Source of the DNA: Ancistrus triradiatus
Taxonomy: Eukaryota > Chordata > Actinopteri > Siluriformes > Loricariidae
DNA: 64,000 bases
Direction: 5' to 3'
Assembly (NCBI GenBank): GCA_025084515.1
Contig: JAJAGP010000567.1
Span: 226,501 to 290,500, forward strand
Under the pieces are notes generated by a model. It had not been told where the DNA came from, made no database searches, and was given only the letters and a program-made list of their open reading frames with translations. Numbering within the stretch: the stretch's first letter is position 1; every line of letters begins with the position of its first letter. Positions 50,501 to 60,575 of the stretch are shown here, one piece after another. Position numbers and translations under genes: made by a program.

Positions 50501-53500
50501 GGCATTAATACGTCCATCGGGTCACATGGGTTAAATATCGGAATGAGAATAAAACTGAATTGTTTAGCACCAGGTACCTATAACAATTAGGGGTGGATGA
50601 TGTGATCAAAAGCCTCTATTATGGTATAGGAAATGTTAGATCATGGGAACAGTACAGTCATTGGTTAATCCTGGCTCAAATGGGGTGGTACTAAGAGCAA
50701 AATGCTTGAAACTGCAGCTTTAGAGGGCCTGGGTTCAAATCCTGAGGTACACTGTCCAGGGTGGACCTCTGCCTGCACCCAGAGAATTCCCGGTTAAGCT
50801 CCAGCCCCTCCCTAATGAGGGTACAACATGATGCTTTGCTTAACCCAATGAATATATAAAACTGTGACCTGAAAGGCTTTTAATAGCAATTCAAAAATGT
50901 TTTGGAACTACAGTTTGTATCCTAGATGGAACAAAGCCGCTCCTCCACTCCATTTATTTGAGCCGAGTGTAAGAAAGGCCAGCTGAGCCTTTGAGTTTGG
51001 CTCACAGGAAACAGAGTACTGAAACAATGACTTCACAGGAAGTGCCGGTCCAAAAAGTGACGGCATCATCAAATTCCTCAGCAGGGCAAAGTGAGGCACA
51101 AGCAGAGGTAACAGAGTGCTGTTAAACAATCCGGCAGAAATAAGCCAGAAATTCATGTCTCGGGTACAAAGTGCAGCAGGAGGACTGCAAATGTTTGACA
51201 GTGTGAAACTCTGCAGAGCCACACGACTCCTGGTTCTCGGCTCTCCCCGGTGAAGTGGGTGGAAGATCAGCGGGAGACGATTAGAGCTCACGGTGAGCAG
51301 ACATGGCACGATGTGTCACTACCAGCATTAAAGCGAAACCTTTGCTGATTCAGAGCAGCGCCAATAATGAAGACAAACACCTCAACGTAAACAAACACAG
51401 GACGGCCTCACTCACAATCTGTTTCTCGGTGTACTTGTTGGAGCTGAGCAGGTTGACAGCTTCCATGTGGCCGAAGTCGATGTCGTGGCCCAGAAGGAAG
51501 ATGAAGAGCAGCTTGCAGACATACTTCTTCTTGCTGTAGCCATCCAGAGCCTTGTCTCCCTTAAACTTGGAGCGAATGTTGGCCAGCTCTTTGTTAATGC
51601 GCTTGATCTCAGCCTCCTTACTCTTGCCTGAGAACATAAAAAGGGAAGAATACCGGCTTCAGTGAGGGGAACCAAATCTGTACCCAGTTTCCCAATAGTT
51701 CAAACTGGAGATGCACCAAAAAATTCTTGGCCGAAACGGGGTTTTGTTGTTCAATTTGCATTTTCGTTTGTACAGTTTGGCTGATCTGTATTAAAAATAC
51801 TACTTAAACAACAACGCAATTTCCAAATGCGCCTGGTTCTTTGTTCTCCAAGCTCAATTTGATCGCTGTTTGTTTTGGCTGAAGACCTTTGGTGCATCTC
51901 TAGTTCAGACCATTTTAATTGAAAGAAAGAGCGTGTAATGTGATGCTGCCATTTATTAATGAGTATGCAACGCTTTAGAAAACCACAGACATTAATACAT
52001 GTTCAACTAGTGATGGACGATTTGAGCGGAGCTTCATATCACAAGATTGTCCACTATCAATAACTATTAATAACTTCGAAATGCTACTGAAAAGTAGTCA
52101 ATATACACCGTAACAAAACTAAAACATAAGAATGAGTAACCTCAGTACAAAATCTTGCTTTCCTGGGTTTATCACAGCATGGAAAAATCCATATCATGGA
52201 ACAGAGCCATACCGGTATTCACTTCACTACCAGTATACCTCCCAACCCCACATTTAACCCAAAACTGCTCTCCAAGATCTGCTTTTAAACTTGAAAATCA
52301 TGAACCTGGACATTAGTGGTACGCCTCCATCTTTCCAAAACAATATGCTACATTAAAAGGTTCAAACAATGTAACGTTCATGCTTCATTTTCAACTGGAA
52401 CAAAACAAACAACATGAATAGAGGCCTTGTCTTCTTCACAGGGCCACACCCACTTCTTTAACAGACAGAGGCCACACCCACTTTTCTGGTCCTGACAGGT
52501 ACCACACCTACTGGTGCTAATGGTACGGACAGTCACAAGCTAGACTTCACTGCTGACAGGCAGAGGCCACACCTACTTATTCTTACAAATAACAGGTATG
52601 AGGTTACATCAACACTATGTGATCTGAAATAATTACACACAGAAGACAACATAACAAAAAACTGTATGATAATTACAAGTTGACCTGACTGATGAGCTGC
52701 CCAAACATATAAACTTGTTTTTATAATTAGTGTTTCTTAATCTAAAGCCTGGGAACTACCACAGTTGGGCATGCTTCTATACGATCCTACAACGTATAAC
52801 GATTGTTACTGACTGCTCTGCTGGACTGGGAAACGTCTGTCTGTTTGGATTTTAAGCCATATCAGCACAACATGGCTATTAACACCTGGGCATGTTTATG
52901 TATTGAATGCTTTGGAATGAGGCGGCTTTACAGTAGGTGTTTTATATTGAGGGTTGTGTTCCTGAACAAGCTTTTGACGCTGGTGTCTTTGAAGAAGTTT
53001 TCCCCCTTGTTATGTTCAGGGTCACAGTTAATGAAGACGTGTTTTAATTGTTAATAGGTCTTGGTGTAGTGAACATCCTGAAACTAGTGATGGGCCGATC
53101 CACATTTATGCAGTTCTGATCCGATTCCAGTGCACAACTGTCGATACAGATTCCAATACAGGAGTTTTTACTTTAATATTATTATTATTGTTGTTGGTTA
53201 CAACATGCTGTCTTGCTTTTTGGTGTTACCAAACAAACAGCTAATATTTGCTCTCTCCGTTGCAGACTGGAGTTGCCGTGTGCTCATGGTAAGACGTGGA
53301 ACGAAATATGGACCGGTAAGTGGACCGGCCCTGTCCGTCTGATATCCCATGAGTGAATGACGTCAATACCAGACCCGATACTGATGTAGGATCAGATCAG
53401 ACCTAGGTATCTGTGTGTAAATCTGATGCTGCATTTTGTGAGTACTGTTTGATAGGATCTATCACTGGAAGGTCTTGATTTTTAGGTTATATTCGGTCCA

Positions 53501-56500
53501 GTCCGTCCCCATTCTTCTTGCCATTTGTAGAGGACACAGTGTCTGGGACTAAATATACTTAGGCTATCTGCTTTGAAATTCAAAATCCTAACAAATAGCC
53601 CCACCCTTGAATGAACCATCCACATAAACACAAGCACACGGCTCAGGCTGGACGCTAGCACAGCCTTCTGAACTTACATGCAGCATGCTTAACTGGCACG
53701 CCAAATTGGATGGACGTCAGCAGGCTACAAATTAAAAAAAGTGCAGATCAACACGATTTTCTGCCAAATGCACGTCACAGACAGACGCCTGAATGTTCAG
53801 TCCAGTGTTAAAGTGACAACAATCCCTGATTTTGTTTAACAAAAACTGTGAGATAAAATCCATGCCGTCTTCACCTGTTCTCCAGTAGATTAGTTACAAA
53901 TAAACAATCCCTTCACGCCTTTCCTTTAGTCTTACAGTATTTCTGCTTAGCTGAGCACAGTCACACTCCACACACAGGAATGTCTTCCTAGGGAAGAAGG
54001 CAGGAAACGGCACCCAATGTTCTACGGGATTGGGGGCTGAAAAGGCTAAAGTCCAGGAACAGATTACTCACCATCTTTACCATGCAGCTCACAGCAGTAT
54101 TGCACTGTTCATTCAGCGTTTTAAAGAGCGGGAACGAAAACACCTTCAGTTCGCACAAGCCTGAACACCAGCCATCCAGTGATAACATCACAGGCAAACA
54201 CAAACCCCCCATATCAATGCAAGCAGGCTGTGGGCTAGTGGGACAATGAAAGACTAACTCAGAGCAGTTCTTGATCATGCATTATACATGACCAAAAAAG
54301 CAAGCTGGCTGGTCCATACAGATCAGAACACACGACCTCAGCCTGCAAGACCTGCTTTTAGCCGTTAGCCCAAACGACAACCACCAGACAGACTGTTTTG
54401 GTTAGCTCCAGGTGATTATTTGCAAGTAAGATCAGCAATGAAGGGCAGTGTAACAGCAGTACAAAGTTGAACCCACACCCTATCTGTGCATTCATTTCTG
54501 GGTCAAGATAATGAAACACTCGCTCTGGTAATACTCCTAATAAGCCAGTTACATCTGTCATGGAACGAGTAGTCTAAACACATTCTGACTCATTCTCTTG
54601 AAGGAGTGTTCGGGCTGGGAGTTCATGCTGCCATGACGGTACTGCCGACTGAGCACCAAAGCACAACAGTAAATAGCCAGCACTTAAATCATGCCCAAAT
54701 GTCTCTTCTGCCCGGTCACTAGGAGAGAGTTTCCGACAAAGCCACAGCCATCTGCTTTCTGGGTAAGCACCACAGCTTCCTCTCTCCCAGGCATCAGGTT
54801 CATGTACACAGAGTAGGGCACTCAGTTTGGTTTTTGACCTGATCCAGTATTATCTTAATAGATCAGTCCCTGCTAGAGTCAAAATAGGGCCGGGTCATAT
54901 TGCGTAAACTAATATCGGAAGCTTCGAGTATAAATGATGTCACCGGTATGAGACTCACACGAAAGCAAATTCATAAACCCATGTCTCACACACACTCCCA
55001 CCCATACGGACCACCCTTCTGGGCAAGTGTGTGATGGGTAGAGGCGGGAAACGTGTTTATCTGGAGGAAACAGTGAAAAAGCCTGCAGAACGTCAAAGAA
55101 ACCAAGCGTTTAGCACAGACTTAAGGGTCTGGGGTATCCTTGATGTGCTCAGAAAAGCAGAACATCCATCTCGATAACAGAATTTATCACAATACGACAA
55201 AATATCATCATATTATGCCCACCCCTATACACAGTGCAGATATGCATGATGCAAGCCAAGCCTGAATGATCAATGTTTTATCCATGCTCTGTCTGGTAGA
55301 TCACTAAACACCACATGACAGTTCATAAAAGCTTGACTGTGCTCCAATCATTGTGCGCTATGACAGTCAGAGGTCATACAGGACAATATGAATGCATGGG
55401 AAAAATGTCAAATGAAAACAGGAAGAATAATGGTGCATTTATACATTCAGACAGTCAGATGTACATTCTGAAGAACCAAGCAGGAAGCACCATCTGTAGG
55501 ACAATGGTACAGCGTATAACATTTATACAGGGGGTCTAGATGTCCCACTTTAATAAAGGTATTATCCACCAACCGACGTACATGAGAGGCTGGTCTCAGC
55601 TTTATAAGAAGCACAAGAAGCCCAGGTTTTATCCACACTGAATTCAACGATGCTGTGTTAAAGTGGGACTTATTTAGCAGACCCCCTGTATTTCTACCAC
55701 CTGGCTACTGAACACAGGCCTTACAGATTATGTGCGGCATTATCACAGTTTATAGAATTACCACAATGTGCCATTCCATTTATCCACACGTTTTAAACTT
55801 CTGTTCACACTCATGATCATTAATACAGAGCTCGTCAAACCTGCCTTCTGAATGACGCTGACCTCAGCTACAACCTAATCCTAAAACCACGAGGGTAAGT
55901 AAGTACATGGAAATGGCAATCTCCACCCATAAAACATTTGCTACTGGGGCAATAAAAGTCCAGGGTTAACTTTATCCATTCTTAAACCCTTTCTTAGTTG
56001 TTCCCTCCACCAGTTAAGCATGTAGCATTAAACCTGTGAAGAATTTTCAGACACGTCAAATTCATAGATGCGTGTCGGTAATCTATATATAAAACGAGAC
56101 TACACATTTAGGGATGATTCAGACCCCAAAGTGCAGCCAAACCAAACCCAGGCCGTGACGTCAGACACAGCTACCACAACCGCGAAGACAACAGATGCTC
56201 TGGACTGACTGAGTGAATGGGAACAGTCTGATACACACATTATCTAAACAAACAGACCATACTGACTTCTGTGGTTGACAGATATCAAGCGCTAAGCAAA
56301 GGCATGTGAACGTGATCCATTTTCAGCCCACCATCGGCGGTGTAGAAAAAGAAAAGAAAAGGCCGGTACTGGCAACAGACATGTGTAATAGAACATCGCA
56401 CCAAGATCACACGGATAACACAAGGCAGTCAAAACAAGCTCTGTGCGCATTATCCACGTTTCACATCTCGTCTGAAACCAAACCTAGTGGGATTTCAGGT

Positions 56501-59092
56501 TCAGAAGAAATCAAACGAAGTGTTGGAACATTTTACATGATGGTGCTGGACCTGCACGTTAAATGGTGGAATGATTAAGATAACTCGGGTGATGCTGAAA
56601 TGAATCAAGTATCACAATAGTTAAGAACTTTTTCATTGTAGATCAACAGCCAGTTTTCTTATAAATAGGGAGCTACATGGGGCTCGGAGGACCAAATATC
56701 CCGCTCACGATTAATCAGGATTCTTTCGGCAGCACTGAGTATATATGGTGGGTTGATTTTTGTGTTTATTGCCATATTAGTATATATAGGCTGTACACAT
56801 GGCAGAGATAGTAATGTAGAGATACTATCATCAAATAAACTGTTTTAGATTTGGTCTATCGGAAAAGTTTAAGATCTTAGTGGGTAGTGTCTCACTGGGG
56901 AAAAAATATGCAGTAATTGTGCAAGTTCTCCTACTGAGAAGGATGAGAGGTCTGTAATTTTCATCATAGCTACACTTCAACTATGAGAGACAAAATGAGA
57001 AAAAAAAAACAGGAAATCACATTTTTAAAGAATTGAGTTGTAAATCATGGTGGAAAATAAGTATTTGGTCACCCACAAACAAGCAAGATTTCTGGCTCCC
57101 ACAGACCTGTACCAACTTCTTTAGGAAGCTCTTCTGTCCTGAACTCGTTACCTGTATTAATGGCACCTGTTTGACCTCGTTATCTGTATAATAGACACCT
57201 GTCCACAGCCTCAGACAGTCAGACTCCAAACTCAACCATGGCCAAGACCAAAGAGCTGTTGAAGGACACCAGGAAGAAAATTGTAGAAAAGCACCAGGCT
57301 GGGAAGAGTGAATCTACAATAGGCAAGCAGGTTGGTGTGAATAAATTGTAAGAAAATGGAAGACATACAAGACCACTGATAATCTCCCTCAATCTGGGGC
57401 CCCACGCAAGATCTCATCCCATGGGGTCAAAATGATGATGAGAACGGTGAGCAAAAATCCCAGAACTACACAGAGGGGCCTGATGAATGACCTGCAGAGA
57501 GCTGGGACCAAAGTAACAAGGCTACCATCAGTAACACACTACGCCAAGAGGGACTCAGATCCTGCAGTGCCAGGCGTGCCCCCCTGCTTAAGCCAGTACA
57601 TGTCCAGGCCCATCTGAAGTTTGCCAGAGAGCATATGGATGATCCAGAAGAGGACTGGGAGAATATCATGTGGTCAGATGAAACCAAAATAGAACTTTTT
57701 GGTAAAAACTCAATTCATCGTGTTTGGAGGAAGAAGAATGCCGAGTTGCATCCCAAAAACACCATACCTACTGTGAAGCATGGGGGTGGAAACATCATGC
57801 TTTAGGGCTATTTTTCTGCAAAGGGAACAGGACGACTGATCCGTGTTAAGGGAAGAATGAACGGGGTCATGTATCGTGAGATTTTAAGCAAAAACCTCCT
57901 TCCATCAGTGATAGCATTGAAGATGGAACGTGGCTGGGTCTTCCAGCATGACAATGATCCCAAACACACCGCTCGGGCAATGAAGGAGTGGCTCCGTAAA
58001 AAGCATTTCAAGGTCCTGGAGGAACCTAGCCAGTCTCCAGACTCCAGCCCCATAGAAAGTTTGTGGAGAGAGTTGAAAGTCCGTGTCGCCCCAAAACATC
58101 ACTGCTCTAGAGGAGATCTGCATGGAGGAATGGGCCAAAATACCAGCCACAGTGTGTGCCAACCTGGTGAAGACTTACAGGAAATGGTTGACCTCTGTCA
58201 TTGCCAACAAAGGTTATGTTACAAAGTATTGAGTTGAACTTTTGTTATTGACCAAATACTTATTTTCCACCATAACTTACAATTAAATTCTTAAAAAATC
58301 CTACAATGTGAGAATGGCACACACTTTAGTATTTGCTACGTTCCCACTCGAGTTCTAATCTAATGATCCACATTATCCAGCCTGATGTCACACTGCTCCG
58401 ACAAAGCATCTTATTAATTTTGTTTACCGAACAACAATTTAAAGCCACCATTTAACCTGGGAGGAAACCAGAGCACCCGGAGTAAACCCACGCAGACAAT
58501 GGGAGAACATGCAAACTCCACACAGGTCGGGATCGAAACGGGCATGAGGCGACCACGCTAACCACCCTCTTGTGATCTTACTGAATGCTTGGCATCCTCT
58601 GACTCCAAGTGCCCCCATAAATCACCTATGGTCAGGTGCACACAGCAACTAATGCATTTTATTTCATATTGCATTTTCCTAGCACTTTTGTACTGCAAGC
58701 TGAACTTAATCATCAGAGCTGACATTATAGAATTCATGTTAATAATAATGAATCTCATTTTTACTACTAAAGTGAGATCACAAAATATATGAACACCTCA
58801 ACTTTAATTAGCACTAAGGGTGCTGAACCTTACAAATGAAAATCTGAACCCAAACACTAAGACTCATTTCTGAGGAGTAGTGACACTGAATGATGCTTTA
58901 TGTGAGGAAAGATTTGACACGGAAGACTACATCGGTGTTAGTCGTAAAGCAATGGTGAGCAGCTAGTCCGCTTAACCACAGAGCAATCAAAGCGGTGACT
59001 GAAAAAGCATTAAAGAGCGACTCACAGTTTCTGATGTCCGAAATGAACACGGCTAAGCCGCGCATCCCGTCTCCCTTCGACACGGCCGGCAT
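29317..59092 (-). CDS. ap2a1: AP-2 complex alpha subunit (alpha-adaptin A), 20 coding exons, 971 aa
   Basis: Large subunit of the AP-2 adaptor, which links PI(4,5)P2 membranes and cargo to clathrin in endocytosis. Exons in transcript order: 59026-59092, 51416-51627, 46277-46470, 44956-45085, 44365-44466, 43853-44112, 42429-42597, 41659-41979, 41455-41552, 39253-39484, 38246-38452, 36104-36258, 34573-34644, 33881-33963, 33707-33796, 33033-33156, 32174-32290, 31996-32065, 31033-31167, 29317-29394. The sum is 2916 nt with every phase compatible; human AP2A1 is 977 aa. The start [19 protein letters not shown] is the family N-terminus and the stop follows LLAEQF, the family C-terminus. The hinge ([14 protein letters not shown]) and ear keep AP2A1-type sequence, favouring alpha-A over AP2A2. 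Oddities: one AT-AC intron, a frame-disturbed hinge exon, and two Tc1-like elements in the first two introns. Confidence 0.96.
29430..30237. repeat. Degenerate GACA/GATA-type tandem repeat, about 800 bp
   Basis: Almost the whole stretch is built of GACAGACAGAGACAGA, GAGATAGA and GACATGGACAGA variants. It runs into a pure (GA)n tract (30071-30118) and is followed by a long (CA)n tract. It fills the last ap2a1 intron, starting some 35 bp from the final coding exon. The long minus-strand open frames across it (Leu/Ser/Cys/Val only) are not genes. Confidence 0.9.
30267..30349. repeat. (CA)n microsatellite, about 41 repeats
   Basis: Uninterrupted CA dinucleotides, the longest in the window, in the last ap2a1 intron directly after the GACA-rich array. 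Confidence 0.98.
32500..32580. repeat. Fragment of a hAT-like dispersed element
   Basis: Contains AATATCGGACCGATGCCGATATATCGGCCGCCAATATATCGTGCATCACTAG-type palindromic sequence (32514-32573), a familiar end of fish hAT-derived elements. Related wording appears at 53090 (GTGATGGGCCGATCC) and 54900. In the ap2a1 intron between exons 16 and 17. Confidence 0.5.
33157..33706 (-). other. ap2a1: U12-type AT-AC intron in ap2a1
   Basis: No GT-AG pair joins the two exons in the right phase. The minus strand after exon 15 reads TCTC|ATATCCTTT, the exact U12 AT-AC donor consensus. The intron ends TTCCTTGACTGAACCCAC|AG; TTCCTTGAC matches the U12 branch consensus TTCCTTRAC, with its A ten bases from the final AC. 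Splicing here yields ...GELQSQLNVQ..., in phase and matching AP2A ear sequence. The intron is 550 bp and contains no obvious repeat insertion. Confidence 0.9.
34573..36258 (-). other. ap2a1: ap2a1 exons 12-13: flexible hinge
   Basis: Exon 12 (36104-36258) gives [13 protein letters not shown], an Ala/Pro-rich linker and SLLVDVF, the typical AP2A1 hinge. Exon 13 (34573-34644) gives [13 protein letters not shown] and ends PESEELLN, the junction to the ear. Low complexity and Pro/Ala/Ser richness fit an unstructured linker. This segment differs between AP2A1 and AP2A2 and supports the alpha-A call. Confidence 0.9.
35835..35885. repeat. (CA)n microsatellite
   Basis: About 25 CA units in the ap2a1 intron between exons 12 and 13. 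Confidence 0.98.
36961..37106 (+). mobile_element. tRNA-derived SINE (type A)
   Basis: The head GTGGTGGCCTAGTGGTTAAG has an A-box-like region. GGTTCAAATCC is a B box. The tail CTGGATAAGGGCGTCTGCTA is the widely conserved fish SINE/LINE tail. Best preserved type A copy in the window; in ap2a1 intron 11. Confidence 0.85.
37630..37824 (-). mobile_element. tRNA-derived SINE (type A), reverse
   Basis: Reverse-complement copy: AGACGCGCCCTTATCCAGAG, then GCTCAAGGACCCAACAGTGG, a B-box match near 37755, and the head ending CCACCACAGTCCC. Only 500 bp from the plus-strand copy at 36961, so the two are inverted relative to each other. Confidence 0.85.
38246..38452 (-). other. ap2a1: ap2a1 exon 11 (hinge start) with apparent compensated frameshifts
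   Basis: 69 codons, open throughout and in phase with both neighbours. It opens with the conserved [11 protein letters not shown] and has LKKKKGP at about codons 21-28. Between these, the conserved reading (E-R-E-S-S-I-L-A-K type) appears in a shifted frame. After GPPG a recognisable GAELEDGK type stretch again lies in another frame, while the main frame turns into an arginine-rich run. Three extra single bases (near 38430, 38402 and 38394) would explain the first part and restore frame. The exon is preceded by a (GT)n tract that ends about 4 nt before the AG. Either the assembly has small errors here or the hinge really diverged. The exon boundaries are more certain than the translation. Confidence 0.7.
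38456..38503. repeat. (CA)n microsatellite forming the polypyrimidine tract of ap2a1 exon 11
   Basis: On the coding strand this is (TG)n followed by TTTAG and the exon. No conventional pyrimidine tract separates it from the AG. Confidence 0.95.
38560..38710 (+). repeat. Dispersed repeat (GGAGGACCAAGACTC family), second copy
   Basis: AGAGCATTGTCTCAAAGCAG, CTGAGCAAGCCTAGGGC, TTGGGAGGACCAAGACTC, same order as the copy at 14910-15110. In the ap2a1 intron between exons 10 and 11. Confidence 0.7.
39838..40357. mobile_element. Non-autonomous Tc1-like element with nested SINE
   Basis: The left end is ACTGTACAAAAGTCTTAGGC and the right end GGCCTAATACCTTTGCACAG, in inverted orientation. It contains a SINE (39938-40098) and decayed transposase sequence (40100-40310, minus frame). 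It is between ap2a1 exons 9 and 10, about 700 bp from a related copy. Confidence 0.75.
39938..40098 (-). mobile_element. tRNA-derived SINE (type A) nested in a Tc1-like element
   Basis: Contains CGCCCTTATCCAGAGCGACT, GGGTCTTGCTCAAGGACCCA, GGATTTGAACCCTGGACC (B box) and CTTAACCGCTAAGC. Inserted into the element 39838-40357. Confidence 0.8.
41041..41410. mobile_element. Non-autonomous Tc1-like element (GTGCAAAAGTCTTAGGCC family) with SINE inside
   Basis: Inverted ends: TAGTGCAAAAGTATTAGACC on the left and GGCCTAAGACTTTTGCACAG on the right. Inside are transposase remnants and, at 41160-41250, a piece of tRNA-derived SINE tail. Located in ap2a1 between exons 9 and 10. Confidence 0.75.
48546..50074 (-). 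mobile_element. Tc1-like DNA transposon with TA target duplication
   Basis: It starts CAGTGCTATG... and ends ...AGCACCACTG, flanked by TA on both sides (48544-48545, 50075-50076). The terminal inverted repeats share GTTTGTGAACC and the inner segment AATATTATACTTGGTCATTTATTTATT; the left repeat has a short internal deletion relative to the right. It contains a decayed minus-strand transposase. Inserted in ap2a1 intron 2. Confidence 0.9.
48700..49755 (-). pseudogene. Tc1-like transposase pseudogene
   Basis: The start [20 protein letters not shown] (49741) is the N-terminal helix-turn-helix. After a frameshift the reading continues [20 protein letters not shown] and [20 protein letters not shown] (49271-49615). 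Farther on the DDE region remains recognisable ([16 protein letters not shown] sequence near 48915-48935), again in another frame. At least two frameshifts and stops make it inactive. Confidence 0.85.
55528..55688. mobile_element. Short TIR element (MITE), 161 bp, TA-flanked
   Basis: Both ends carry CAGGGGGTCT in inverted orientation, followed by imperfect TCCCACTTTAA matches. The outer bases are TA on both sides. There is no coding capacity. This fits a Tc1/mariner-mobilised MITE in ap2a1 intron 1. Confidence 0.75.
56890..58305 (+). mobile_element. Second Tc1-like transposon with long inverted repeats, right end truncated
   Basis: The left repeat (about 56892-57071) ends GGTGGAAAATAAGTATTTGG. 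The right repeat (about 58240-58305) is its inverted counterpart, but the outermost 100 or more bases are missing. It encloses a broken transposase frame. It is a different Tc1 family from the copy at 48546-50074. It lies in ap2a1 intron 1. Confidence 0.85.
57238..58240 (+). pseudogene. Tc1-like transposase pseudogene (second family)
   Basis: It starts [20 protein letters not shown] and the frame is broken by a stop near 57348 and again later. The C-terminal half is open from 57857: [40 protein letters not shown] and IESLWRELK, the catalytic-domain signature of Tc1 transposases. The second catalytic Asp (HDNDPKH) is present, and in the DSSPIE motif the Glu is kept. Inactive. Confidence 0.88.
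58450..58566 (-). mobile_element. Type B SINE fragment
   Basis: GGAAACCAGAGCACCCGGAG, GAACATGCAAACTCCACACA and GGTCGGGATCGAAACGGGC, reverse orientation; in ap2a1 intron 1 next to the truncated Tc1-like element. Confidence 0.75.
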
Positions 59093-59700
59093 GTTCGCAG
59101 CGTTCCTCTCCTCTAATGACTTCCAGATGGAGAAGGATGTTCAGCTGGATAGCAGAAAGCAGCGCTAGCTCCTTAGCTAACGTCCTAGCGCTAGCTCACT
59201 GGCTAAAGTGGATCCCCGGCTCGCTAAGGGCCAGAACCGCGTTATTCTCTGTGGTTATTAGAGGCTGATGTATTGAGAGCTCAGGACCAGGACGCTGAGC
59301 GAAGATCAACGGCAGAAGCGCTAGTCAGCTAATTAGGTCAGAATCTCCTAAAAGACTCTACGTTGCCTAATTCATTCAAACCCTCCACCAAAGATGACGA
59401 CGCTCTCACCGGCTCCAAACCCCGACGGCCTTAACGTGCAGGACACAAAGCGATTACGCTGGATGTTCCAGACGCTGAACGGTCATCAAACGAAGCACAC
59501 GGGCTGGAAATATCAAAGGCGGTCTCTCGGTTTTCTCCTCACCCCGAGTCAGCTAGCCAAACAGCTAGCTAGCCGGCTAGCTACATCAAACGGTCCGAAT
59601 ACATCACCCACAAACCGCGCTCACACACCGAACCGTGTCGCTTCTCCTTACGCAAAGGTTTTCTGAGATTAAGCTACAATTTCACACGCAAACCGTCAAT
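59093..59700 (-). promoter_or_regulatory. ap2a1: ap2a1 5' UTR and CpG-rich promoter region
   Basis: Sequence immediately upstream of the ap2a1 start is richer in CpG than the surrounding introns and has many GCTAGC/TAGCTA-type palindromic hexamers (59160-59590). No TATA box is evident, as expected for a housekeeping gene. The 90-codon plus-strand ORF at 59394-59666 has no recognisable domain and looks accidental. Exact transcription start not visible. Confidence 0.45.
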
Positions 59701-60091
59701 AACAGCGTCGCTGTGTCAGGATTCGTTAGGTCGATATTAACGGACGCGGCTCGTGACAGAACGGGCAACTGGGCACGGGATGGGTTTTATTTTTTTACTA
59801 CGGCTGAGAGCCGAAGCCTAAAACGAATCGATTCTCCGATTCCAGGCGTTACAAAGGAGGAGTCAATTATAAAGCTGAAGAGTCGATTCTGCACAGGACA
59901 GAATGATTCATCCGTTACTGTTACTGTAAAGGGGTCGCTGACAAACACATCCTCGTTTTAAGCATCTTATTTATTCTATTTATATTTGTTTTTATAACTT
60001 TTAATTGGTAGATATGCATTTCGAATCTGACCAGCAATTATAATGATAATAACAATAATATTAAATTATTATTTTTATTACTTTTTTTATG

Positions 60092-60300
60092 GATGACAGC
60101 AAGAAGGTCCTGGGTTCAATCCCAGATAGAGCGACCCAGGTCCCTTCTGTGTGGAGTCTGCATGTCCTCCCCTGTGTGCATGGGTTAACTCTGGGTACTC
60201 TGGCTTTGTCTAGGGTTGTTCCTGCCTTGAGCCCTGTTCACCAGCTAGGCACTGGCTTTCCAGTCAGTGATCCTGACCAAGGATTAAGCAGATAAGGAAA
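60092..60300 (+). mobile_element. Type B SINE
   Basis: GCAAGAAGGTCCTGGGTTCA, TGTGTGGAGTCTGCATGTCC, CATGGGTTAACTCTGGGTAC, and a tail with CCAGCTAGGCACTGGCTTTC. Intergenic between ap2a1 and the right-edge gene. Confidence 0.75.
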
Positions 60301-60507
60301 TGAATGAAAGGAGGAATAATTAATTCTTATATTATTATTATATAGAAAATAAATGCAATTTGTATCGGCAATAAATATATTCAAAGGAATTATGCTTATT
60401 TCACAGTATTTAAATGGCTTAAATTTATTTTAAAATGATTGTGAGAACAGAATGAAGTGAGAACAGCCAAGGGATTATTCGCACCACTCCTCTCCCCTTC
60501 AAAAAAA

Positions 60508-60511
60508 TAAA

Positions 60512-60550
<39 letters not shown>

Positions 60551-60575
60551 TATTATTATTATTATTATTATTATC
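60508..60575. repeat. (TAA)n/(TTA)n inverted microsatellite
   Basis: A TAA run turns directly into a TTA run near 60550, giving a perfect long hairpin-capable palindrome. Intergenic. Confidence 0.95.

Larger units (their letters stand above)
39253..59092 (-). other. ap2a1: ap2a1 exons 1-10: trunk domain
   Basis: These exons give residues 1-595, the alpha-solenoid trunk that packs against sigma2, beta2 and mu2. Exon 2 holds the lysine-rich [11 protein letters not shown] patch used by alpha-adaptin to bind PI(4,5)P2. Exon 6 carries [21 protein letters not shown] and exon 8 the helical repeats [15 protein letters not shown]. The residues read as typical, highly conserved adaptin with no break. 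Introns 1 (51628-59025) and 2 (46471-51415) are the longest and each holds a Tc1-like element. Confidence 0.93.

Noticed and set aside
59394..59666. 90-codon plus-strand ORF upstream of ap2a1
   Set aside because: Sits in the CpG-rich promoter/5' UTR, has no recognisable domain and is rich in residues from GCTAGC repeats.
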